Part shown: positions 1 to 6,098 of the stretch, one piece after another
Layout: each line of letters opens with the position of its first letter
Numbering within the stretch: the stretch's first letter is position 1
Origin: UKL13-2 sp040379385
GTDB lineage: Bacteria > Pseudomonadota > Gammaproteobacteria > Burkholderiales > Usitatibacteraceae
NCBI GenBank assembly: GCA_040379385.1
Contig: JBEILF010000128.1
Coordinates: 1-7,010, forward strand
Direction: 5' to 3'
Length of the DNA: 7,010 bases
Notes under the pieces: generated by a model
The model's database searches: none
The model's input: only the letters and a program-made list of their open reading frames with translations
What the model was told of the DNA's origin: nothing
Program-made: the position numbers and the translations under genes

Positions 1-11
1 GCGTTCAAAAG

Positions 12-132
12 CGGGCGAGTAGATGAACAGGCGAGCGATTTATTGCCTGACCGACCACAGCATAGCGGGCTATGCTTCGGCAGCAAGGCGCAACATTGCC
101 GTCCAATCGCCCGCCAGCGAACCTGCCGCCCG
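12..132 (-). repeat. Nested inverted repeat downstream of polA, possible structured RNA or dispersed repeat
   Basis: Several paired segments nest around one centre: 12-17 with 127-132 (6 GC-rich pairs), 30-40 with 105-115 (11 positions, one mismatch), 45-48 with 86-89, 51-54 with 77-80, and an apical 8-base perfect inverted repeat, 59-66 with 69-76 (AGCATAGC/GCTATGCT). The single mismatch in the 11-base arm is A against C on the plus strand, but becomes a G-U wobble in an RNA copied in the polA direction, so the minus-strand transcript folds slightly better. No run of U follows the apical hairpin, so it is not a standard intrinsic terminator. I do not recognise the family. It could be the 3' untranslated region of polA, a small RNA, or a copy of a dispersed palindromic element. 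The pairing is seen directly; any role is inference. Confidence 0.5.
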
Positions 133-226
133 TATCAACAGCAAGTGAGAAACGCGCCAAATTGGTTTGCCAATCGGCCCGAGGCAACGTCCTTATAAGC
201 AACCGGCGACCCATGAAATATTCAGG

Positions 227-3109
227 CTAGTGCGCTTCGTCCCAGTTGCTACCCACACCAGGGTCTGCCACCAGCGGCACATCGAGCTTTGTGACGTTCG
301 TCATCAATCTTGGCACATTGGCCTTTACGATGTCTAACTCATCCAAAGGAACCTCCAGTACCAATTCGTCATGGACTTGCATGATGAGTTTTGCGTGAAG
401 TTTTGACGCCTCAAGCCAGCCCTGCACCGCAATCATTGCGAGTTTGATGATATCCGCCGCCGTACCCTGCATGGGCGCGTTGATCGCTGCGCGCTCTGCA
501 CCCTGACGACGCCCTTGGTTGCCAGAACGGATATCAGGCAGCCATAGTCGCCGCCCAAACGCCGTCTCCACATAACCACGTTCCTGCGCGGCATTTCTGG
601 TTCGGTCCATGTATGCCTTTACGCCGGGGTATCGCGCAAAGTATCTGTCAATGTAACTCGCTGCTGCGCTACGTTCGATACCAAGATTTGCGGCAAGCCC
701 GAAGGCGCTCATCCCATAAATCAGACCAAAATTGATCACTTTGGCGTAACGACGCTGTTGGCTAGAGACCTCTTCGCGCGTGATTCCAAAGACTTCGGCG
801 GCCGTGGCGCGATGCACATCCTCACCGTTCGCAAAGGCCTCCAGCAAACCGCTATCGCCAGACAAATGTGCCATGATCCGAAGCTCGATTTGTGAATAGT
901 CGGCACTGACGATGACACTGCCCGGCGGGGCGATGAATGCTTCTCGGATGCGACGTCCTTCGGCGGTCCGCACAGGGATGTTCTGCAAGTTGGGATCGGT
1001 GCTCGACAGTCGCCCCGTTACCGCGACAGCTTGGGCATAGTTGGTATGTACGCGCCCGGTACGCGCATTGACCATGCGCGGCAGCTTGTCGGTATAGGTA
1101 CTCTTGAGCTTTGAAACACTGCGGTATTCAAGAATTGCCTTTGGCAATGGATAGTCGAGCGCTAACTTTTCGAGCGTCTCTTCGTCCGTGCTCGGAGCCC
1201 CGCCCGGCGTTTTCTTAATGGGCTTGATACCTTGCTTCTCAAACAGCACTTCAGCTAACTGTTTTGGCGAACCAAGGTTAAACGGCTGCCCAGCAATTTC
1301 GTGTGCACGAGCTTCTAGCTCGAGCATCTTGCGGCCAAGTTCAGAAGATTGCAGCTGCAACTGCGCCGCATCGATCAATACCCCATTGCGTTCCATCTTC
1401 AACAACACGCGCGACACCGGTATTTCAATGGTTTCATAGACGTAGTTGAGCTTTGGATCGGCGGCGACCAGCCTATACATCGCACCATGCAGCTGGAGCG
1501 TGACATCCGAATCTTCAGCCGAGTATTTGGTCGCGGTCTCAATTGATACTTGATCAAACCCGATCTGCGACGCTCCTTTACCTGCCACGTCTTCGAACGA
1601 AAGCAGATCGGTCGCGCCTAAATGCCGTGAGGCGAGCGACTGCAGATCGTGACGCTGGTGGCTTTCCAAGACATACGATTGCAGCAGCGTGTCGTGCACG
1701 TAGCCCTGCACGTCAATGCCATGGTTGGCAAACACGTGCGAGTCGTACTTGATGTTTTGTCCAAGTTTCTTCTTTGTAGGATCGGCTAACCAAGCTCGCA
1801 ACATACCAATAGCAGTGTCGAAACTCAGCTGATCTGGTGCTCCTGGATAGTTGTGACGCAAAGGCAAATAGGCCGCCTCGCCCGCCACACAAGCGAACGA
1901 GATACCGACGATGCTCGCTTGTATTTGGTCGAGGCTGGTGGTTTCTGTATCTAGGCATACGAGGTCAGCCGCATTGAGTTTGGCGATCCAAATGGTAAGC
2001 TCAGCTTCACTGAAAATGGTAACGTACCGACGTGTCGTGATAAACGACGTTTGATGGGTTGGTGGCTCGCCAGATATCCAACGCGAAGCCACACTATCTT
2101 TGTTTGCCCGTCTAAACACACCTGCGGTTGAGTCTTCAGCAGACTTGGCACCGACTACCGTTTGCAGGTCGTTTGGCAGCTCCTTCCTGCCGAGCAGGAC
2201 AGCTTTTTTGAGCTGATTGCGCAGTGTGCGAAAGCCAAACGATTCATAAAGTGCATCCAATCGCCCAACATCTATTTCCTTATGGTCGATGGTGTCGAAC
2301 TCGAACGGCAGCGGCACATCACATTTCACCTTGACGAGCAAGCGGCCAGTTGGTAACCAATCACGGGCTTTAGCGATATTGGCCCCCACAACACCCTTAA
2401 CTTTTTCTGCGTTACTGATGACGCCATCTAGTGAGTCAAATTCAGCAAGTAACTTCACCGCAGTTTTTGGCCCGACTTTCTCAACACCCGGTACGTTATC
2501 GACGGCGTCACCTATCAACGCCAAGTAGTCGACGATACGATGGGGTGGAACACCATACTTTGCAGTCACACCAGCGATGTCCAGCTTTTCGTTCGACATG
2601 GTGTTGACTAGCGTGACTTTCTCATTCACCAGCTGCGCTAGGTCCTTATCACCAGTTGAGATGACTGTCTCCACATCGCGCGCAGCGGCGTGAACACTCA
2701 GCGTACCAATCACATCATCGGCCTCCATGCCGGCCACTTCAATACATGGCCACCCAAGCGCTTCACAAACCTCCCTGATATGACCGATCTGGCGCGCTAG
2801 ATCTTCCGGCATCGGCGCACGCTGGGCCTTGTATTCAGGATAGATGTCATCTCGAAACGTTTTACCTTTTGGATCGAAAACGCAGGCGCTATAATCGGCT
2901 GGATATTCATCGCGCAAGCGATTCAGCATATTGGCCACACCATATATCGCGCCGGTCGGCTCGCCAGAGGGGCTTTTGAAATCTGGCATCGCATGAAATG
3001 CTCGGTAGAAATAGCTCGATATATCGACAAGCAACAGACGTTTGCGAACTGGCATTGACGGCGGTGTAGTGGGCGCTTCTTGATCGGGCAATTGTGACAT
3101 CGCAGTCAT
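227..3109 (-). CDS. polA: DNA polymerase I
   Basis: Family A DNA polymerase that fills gaps, removes RNA primers and acts in excision repair in the cytoplasm. The reading frame gives 960 residues, slightly longer than E. coli PolA (928). Three domains are visible in order. The 5'-3' flap nuclease (about 24-310) has its acidic residues at D29, D79, E129/D131/D132, D154/D156 and D201/D204. The 3'-5' exonuclease (about 360-545) keeps D387/E389 in LDTET, D456 in GQNIKYD, and Y529/D533, so proofreading should be active. The polymerase domain (about 565-960) has motif A D737 (SADYSQIELR), the O-helix R786, K790, F794 and Y798 (RRYAKVINFGLIYG), and motif C QVHDELV with D914. The stop is TAG at 227-229. 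The start is uncertain: ATG at 3109 and ATG at 3100 (957 residues) are both possible and neither has a clear Shine-Dalgarno sequence. It is divergent from the LOG gene with almost no gap. No convincing intrinsic terminator follows the stop. Confidence 0.97.
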   Translation of the reverse strand: MTAMSQLPDQEAPTTPPSMPVRKRLLLVDISSYFYRAFHAMPDFKSPSGEPTGAIYGVANMLNRLRDEYPADYSACVFDPKGKTFRDDIYPEYKAQRAPMPEDLARQIGHIREVCEALGWPCIEVAGMEADDVIGTLSVHAAARDVETVISTGDKDLAQLVNEKVTLVNTMSNEKLDIAGVTAKYGVPPHRIVDYLALIGDAVDNVPGVEKVGPKTAVKLLAEFDSLDGVISNAEKVKGVVGANIAKARDWLPTGRLLVKVKCDVPLPFEFDTIDHKEIDVGRLDALYESFGFRTLRNQLKKAVLLGRKELPNDLQTVVGAKSAEDSTAGVFRRANKDSVASRWISGEPPTHQTSFITTRRYVTIFSEAELTIWIAKLNAADLVCLDTETTSLDQIQASIVGISFACVAGEAAYLPLRHNYPGAPDQLSFDTAIGMLRAWLADPTKKKLGQNIKYDSHVFANHGIDVQGYVHDTLLQSYVLESHQRHDLQSLASRHLGATDLLSFEDVAGKGASQIGFDQVSIETATKYSAEDSDVTLQLHGAMYRLVAADPKLNYVYETIEIPVSRVLLKMERNGVLIDAAQLQLQSSELGRKMLELEARAHEIAGQPFNLGSPKQLAEVLFEKQGIKPIKKTPGGAPSTDEETLEKLALDYPLPKAILEYRSVSKLKSTYTDKLPRMVNARTGRVHTNYAQAVAVTGRLSSTDPNLQNIPVRTAEGRRIREAFIAPPGSVIVSADYSQIELRIMAHLSGDSGLLEAFANGEDVHRATAAEVFGITREEVSSQQRRYAKVINFGLIYGMSAFGLAANLGIERSAAASYIDRYFARYPGVKAYMDRTRNAAQERGYVETAFGRRLWLPDIRSGNQGRRQGAERAAINAPMQGTAADIIKLAMIAVQGWLEASKLHAKLIMQVHDELVLEVPLDELDIVKANVPRLMTNVTKLDVPLVADPGVGSNWDEAH

Positions 3110-3110
3110 T

Positions 3111-3116
3111 GGAGAA
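3111..3116 (+). promoter_or_regulatory. Ribosome binding site deciding the LOG gene start
   Basis: GGAG at 3111-3114 lies six bases before TTG at 3121. The nine bases ATTGGAGAA at 3108-3116 recur exactly at 3908-3916, where they precede the ATG of the DUF2782 gene with the same spacing. This favours TTG 3121 over the upstream GTG at 3094, which has no comparable site and would overlap the polA start. Confidence 0.6.
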
Positions 3117-3120
3117 TACG

Positions 3121-3885
3121 TTGGGAAATCAGGACAAGACAGTCGAATCAGTTAGGCTCGCCGGTGGCAAGATACCGAAGAGGGCGGACCCGGAATTACG
3201 CCAGCAGAGCTTAACCTCTGCGCGTGAGTCTTGGTGGATGTTCAACATTATCGCGGAAATGGTATCTGCATCCGATCGCCTGTCAGCAATCTCACCTGCC
3301 GTGGCAATCTTCGGCAGCGCACGCCTCAAGGAAAACAACAAATATTATGGCCTTACTGAACAGATCGCCTTGAATTTATCTAATGCTGGTTTTGGTGTTC
3401 TGTCCGGCGGTGGCCCCGGCATCATGGAGGCGGCTAATAAGGGAGCGCTGAAGGGGAGAGGGCCTTCTATTGGACTCAATATTCTGCTTCCCCATGAGCA
3501 GGGTGGCAATGGCTTTCAAGACATTTCACTCACCTTTCAGCATTTTTTCGCGCGCAAAACGATGTTTGTCAAACATGCGTCCGCGTACGTAGTCATGCCC
3601 GGCGGCTTCGGCACTCTCGATGAACTATGGGAGGCGTTAACGCTAATCCAAACCGGCAAGTTGCGCCGATTTCCGGTCATCCTAGTTGGCACAGAGTTTT
3701 GGGCTGGCATGATCTCTTGGATCAAGACCCGCATGCTTGAGGAAAAGGTGATTAGCGAGGCAGACCTTGACTTGTTTAAAGTCATCGACGATCCCGATGA
3801 GGTCGTTAAAGCTATCTTTGATCACTACACTAACCGCTCAATACGTCCAAATGCTGACGAAAAGGCATTGGAAATGAGTTTGTAG
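3121..3885 (+). CDS. LOG-family protein, predicted nucleoside 5'-monophosphate phosphoribohydrolase
   Basis: Cytosolic Rossmann-fold protein of the LOG family (TIGR00730 type), whose characterised members cleave ribose 5-phosphate from cytokinin riboside or purine monophosphates. From TTG 3121 it has 254 residues; from the alternative GTG 3094 it has 263. Counting from the GTG, the nucleotide-binding segment SGGGPGIMEAAN is at 104-115, the FFARK segment at 151-155, and the family signature PGGFGTLDE at 169-177, all intact. An N-terminal extension of about 65 residues precedes the fold (AVAIFGSAR at about 70-77). I recall similar extensions, with an ARESW segment, in longer proteobacterial LOG proteins. 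TTG 3121 is preferred because of its GGAG site and because it avoids overlapping polA. It heads the plus-strand gene run. A weak promoter-like pair inside polA (TTGCGA 3042-3047, TGTAGT 3065-3070, 17-base spacer) is possible but unproven. The family call is secure; the in vivo substrate is unknown. Confidence 0.9.
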   Translation: MGNQDKTVESVRLAGGKIPKRADPELRQQSLTSARESWWMFNIIAEMVSASDRLSAISPAVAIFGSARLKENNKYYGLTEQIALNLSNAGFGVLSGGGPGIMEAANKGALKGRGPSIGLNILLPHEQGGNGFQDISLTFQHFFARKTMFVKHASAYVVMPGGFGTLDELWEALTLIQTGKLRRFPVILVGTEFWAGMISWIKTRMLEEKVISEADLDLFKVIDDPDEVVKAIFDHYTNRSIRPNADEKALEMSL

Positions 3886-3910
3886 CGATACACAATTCGT
3901 GCGTCAAATT

Positions 3911-3914
3911 GGAG
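3911..3914 (+). promoter_or_regulatory. Ribosome binding site of the DUF2782 gene
   Basis: GGAG six bases before ATG 3921. It decides against the longer reading from TTG 3909, which would place this site inside the coding region and add four residues ahead of the signal peptide. Confidence 0.65.
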
Positions 3915-3920
3915 AACTTT

Positions 3921-4283
3921 ATGAAATCCGGCCTGTTGATTATGTTGCTTATCTCAGTACTTAACGTTCACGCGCAGCCAAGTCAGGAGAAGCCTCGGCG
4001 GCCTGCGAACACGGAAGTCATCGATAACCTAGTGCTCCCCGAACTGCCAAAGGGAAAAACCAAGGCAGATTTTGACCGCGACCATAAAGTCACAACGCGC
4101 ATCGCCGACGGCGAAGGCGTAACTGAATATCGCTTCAAGGGAAAGTTGTACAAAATGATCGTCAAACCAAAAACCGGTCCTAGCTACATCATGATTGATG
4201 AGAAGGGGGATGGAAAGTTTGTGCCTGCCGGGGAACCAGGCACGAAGATTTCGGTGCCCATGTGGATTATTCACTCTTGGTGA
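3921..4283 (+). CDS. DUF2782-family small exported protein, function unknown
   Basis: Encodes 120 residues from ATG 3921. Residues 1-18 form a signal peptide: a short basic start (MK), a hydrophobic core (LLIMLLISVL) and a probable signal peptidase I site after NVHA. The mature part is small and charged, with a proline- and lysine-rich stretch (about 20-50), then a basic segment including EYRFKGKLYKMIVKPKTGPSY (split here for description at about 69-89) and a C-terminal PMWIIHSW. This pattern fits the DUF2782 family of betaproteobacteria and relatives, which is commonly found beside polA or thrB. It should be periplasmic. No cysteine or catalytic motif is evident, so no function is proposed. 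It lies 35 bases after the LOG gene and 25 before thrB, probably in the same transcript. Its stop codon sits in the left arm of a perfect hairpin. Confidence 0.85.
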   Translation: MKSGLLIMLLISVLNVHAQPSQEKPRRPANTEVIDNLVLPELPKGKTKADFDRDHKVTTRIADGEGVTEYRFKGKLYKMIVKPKTGPSYIMIDEKGDGKFVPAGEPGTKISVPMWIIHSW

Positions 4284-4297
4284 TGGCGTACCATCAC
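4280..4297 (+). promoter_or_regulatory. Perfect hairpin across the DUF2782 stop codon, in the thrB leader
   Basis: A perfect 7-base inverted repeat, GTGATGG (4280-4286) and CCATCAC (4291-4297), with loop CGTA. The left arm contains the TGA stop of the DUF2782 gene, and the right arm ends 11 bases before the thrB ATG. A ribosome terminating on the upstream gene would cover and open it, so it could link thrB translation to DUF2782. No U-run follows, so it is not an intrinsic terminator. The structure is seen; the role is inference. Confidence 0.45.
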
Positions 4298-4308
4298 ACG
4301 ACGCCGAC

Positions 4309-5274
4309 ATGAGTGTATTCACCCCAGTTACTCTGGAAGATGCGCGTGTATTTCTTGCCTCTTATAACGTCGGCGATATCATCGACTTTCAGGACATCGC
4401 AGCAGGGGTTGAAAACTCTAACTTTTTCATCACCACTACAAGCCGTCGCTACGTTCTGACCATATTTGAGAAAATACCGCGGGCGGATCTCGATTTTTAT
4501 ATGGATCTCATGCAACATTTGCATCAAGCAGGTGTACGCTGCGCCGCACCTGTCCCGATGATTGACGGGCAAGTGTTGCAGAATCTAAAGGGCAAACCTG
4601 CCGCCCTCGTACATCGGCTTTCTGGCGGTGATATTGCACACCCAACGGCTGAGGACTGTTTTGCAGTCGGTAAGGCACTGGCGCTGATGCATGCTGCTAC
4701 AACTTCATTTAAGACATCCCTAGCGAATTGGCGTGGTCTTGCGTGGTGGCAGCATGAGGCGGAGAGCCTTGAGGGTCTAGTGACACGAGCGGAAAATGCG
4801 CTCATCCAACGTGAAGTCGCATATCAATCCGGCTTTGATCAGCTCCGGCTTCCGCGCGGCATCGTCCATGCCGACTTGTTTCGTGACAACGTTCTCTGGA
4901 ACGAACTGCATCAGCCGCAGATGATCGATTTTTACTTTGCGTGCAACGAGCAGTTGTTGTGGGATGTTGCAATAACAATCAATGATTGGTGCCTTGATTT
5001 CAGCGCCTACCCGGATGCAAGACTTGACGGCGAAAATACGCGAGCTTTGTTAGCAGGTTACGCTGGCGTAAGACAGCTCACCTTGGCCGAAAGAGAAGCT
5101 TGGCCGCAGATGCTTAGAGCAGCAGCGCTTCGAACATGGCTGGGAAGGCTCGGCTACCACTACTATCCGAGATCATCTACACTGACACACACAAAAGACC
5201 ATCTGTTTTCTGAAAACTTGTTGCGCTATTTTGTTGCCCAAGGCAGCGAGACTCGCGCATTATTGCCAGACTAA
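4309..5274 (+). CDS. thrB: Homoserine kinase (choline-kinase-like type)
   Basis: Phosphorylates L-homoserine with ATP to O-phosphohomoserine, the substrate of threonine synthase, in the cytoplasm. The 321 residues match the length and pattern of the ThrB form with an aminoglycoside phosphotransferase/choline kinase fold, not the GHMP-type ThrB of E. coli. Visible landmarks are the N-terminal nucleotide loop GVENSNFFIT (33-42) and YVLTIFEK (48-55), the catalytic loop IVHADLFRDNVLWNE with H187, D189 and N194, the metal-binding MIDFYFACN with D207, and LLWDVAITINDWC (216-228), a block I associate with this family. The start is ATG 4309. The frame is open upstream to 4195, but that would run through the DUF2782 gene and add residues the family lacks. 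No clear Shine-Dalgarno sequence precedes the ATG, which suggests translational coupling. The BPSS1780-type gene follows after 3 bases. Confidence 0.94.
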   Translation: MSVFTPVTLEDARVFLASYNVGDIIDFQDIAAGVENSNFFITTTSRRYVLTIFEKIPRADLDFYMDLMQHLHQAGVRCAAPVPMIDGQVLQNLKGKPAALVHRLSGGDIAHPTAEDCFAVGKALALMHAATTSFKTSLANWRGLAWWQHEAESLEGLVTRAENALIQREVAYQSGFDQLRLPRGIVHADLFRDNVLWNELHQPQMIDFYFACNEQLLWDVAITINDWCLDFSAYPDARLDGENTRALLAGYAGVRQLTLAEREAWPQMLRAAALRTWLGRLGYHYYPRSSTLTHTKDHLFSENLLRYFVAQGSETRALLPD

Positions 5275-5277
5275 ATC

Positions 5278-5991
5278 ATGCGCGTCGTTGATGTTTCCGC
5301 TGCAAGCAGTGCAGCTTGGATTAGTGAAGCATTTACGATGTTTCGGGCACGGCCACTTGCGTGGATCTCGCTTACCTCTGCTTGGCTGCTTGTTTCGTTG
5401 CTGATAATGCTGATTCCCCTAGTCGGCCTACCGCTGATGACAATGACACAGCCAGCATTTTTTGCCGGATTCGTATTGGCGTGTCGCGATCAGGCTGTTG
5501 GGCTGCCTATCTCAACCGCACACCTGTTTGCCGGATTCCGCGTGAGCGGTCGGACGCTGATTCAAGTTGGTTCGGTTTCGCTTCTCGCTGAGCTTGCCGT
5601 CATGATGACGTTGGGTGCCTTTGGTTTCTTTGACGCGTTGAAGGTAATTGATCGAAACAACCCGTCTGCTGAGGCGATTGCCGCCGCTTTCTCGTCTCTA
5701 GGGTGGCAATGGTTCGCCGCAGCGGCGGCGGTATTCGTGATTAAAGGTGTACTCTGGTTCACTGCCGCTCTGATCGCACATCAGCCGATGCCCGCCTCAC
5801 ACGCTATACGTTGGAGTTTTTTTGCTCTTATTGGCAACTTTGTGCCACTCGCCATGTTCGGAATACTTATGCTGGGGCTCTTGTTTGTTGCGCTCATTCC
5901 GTGGGGACTTGGGCTCCTGATCTTTGTTCCACTATACGCAATAACCCACTACACCAGTTTTAAAGGTGTATTTCGCGCTGACGCAGCGTAA
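5278..5991 (+). CDS. BPSS1780-family integral membrane protein, function unknown
   Basis: Encodes 237 residues. The N-terminus (MRVVDVSAASSAAWISEAFTMFR, read here as a short amphipathic lead) is followed by RPLAW and a series of hydrophobic segments at about 28-50, 52-68, 96-118, 143-166, 182-205 and 207-224, giving roughly five or six membrane spans. This matches the pattern of the BPSS1780 family in Burkholderiales: an early FR-x-x-P-L segment, GF-x-x-ACR-x at 64-70 and a C-terminal Y-x-S-x-K-x-x-F ending. No enzymatic or transporter motif is visible. The ATG lies 3 bases after the thrB stop with no clear ribosome binding site, so its translation is probably coupled to thrB. Location next to thrB is suggestive but does not establish a role in amino acid metabolism or export. 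It is the last gene of the run, followed by a terminator-like hairpin. Confidence 0.8.
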   Translation: MRVVDVSAASSAAWISEAFTMFRARPLAWISLTSAWLLVSLLIMLIPLVGLPLMTMTQPAFFAGFVLACRDQAVGLPISTAHLFAGFRVSGRTLIQVGSVSLLAELAVMMTLGAFGFFDALKVIDRNNPSAEAIAAAFSSLGWQWFAAAAAVFVIKGVLWFTAALIAHQPMPASHAIRWSFFALIGNFVPLAMFGILMLGLLFVALIPWGLGLLIFVPLYAITHYTSFKGVFRADAA

Positions 5992-5996
5992 TCGAG

Positions 5997-6022
5997 CGAC
6001 AAAAGGCGAGTCCTTTTTGCGT
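5997..6022 (+). terminator. Possible terminator of the LOG-DUF2782-thrB-BPSS1780 run
   Basis: Six bases after the stop, AAAAGG (6001-6006) pairs with CCTTTT (6012-6017) around loop CGAGT. A two-base mismatch separates it from a further GC pair set (5997-5998 with 6020-6021). Five T residues (6014-6018) end the stem. The stem is AT-rich and the T-run mostly belongs to it, so termination may be partial. Confidence 0.45.
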
Positions 6023-6051
6023 TAACATTGTTTTATGGGCGCGCGTATTTT
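6022..6051 (+). promoter_or_regulatory. Possible sigma-70 promoter of the substrate-binding protein gene
   Basis: TTAACA (6022-6027, five of six to the -35 consensus), an 18-base spacer and TATTTT (6046-6051, four of six to -10). A start near 6058 would leave a leader of about 40 bases. It sits directly after the terminator-like hairpin, where a new promoter would be expected. Match quality alone is modest. Confidence 0.3.
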
Positions 6052-6098
6052 TTTACTTGCGCTACGGAACATATTTAACCCAAATTGCAAGAAACGCT

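Noticed and set aside
160..174. Hairpin ATTGG-TTTG-CCAAT as a polA terminator
   Set aside because: Only five pairs, mostly weak, and no T-run follows in the polA direction.
5..214. Open reading frame of 69 codons on the minus strand downstream of polA
   Set aside because: It has no ribosome binding site, an arginine-rich composition with no recognisable family, and it runs through the nested inverted repeat. A plus-strand frame is also open from 1 to 198, so openness here is not informative.
1188..2528. Several plus-strand reading frames of 60-80 codons inside polA
   Set aside because: They lie opposite the conserved exonuclease and polymerase domains and have no family features of their own.
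3893..3911. CAATT/AATTG inverted repeat before the DUF2782 gene
   Set aside because: Five AT-rich pairs around a nine-base loop are too weak to claim as a terminator or regulatory structure.
4195..4308. Upstream extension of thrB to ATG 4195
   Set aside because: It overlaps the DUF2782 coding region in another frame, and the added residues do not resemble the start of the kinase family, which fits ATG 4309.
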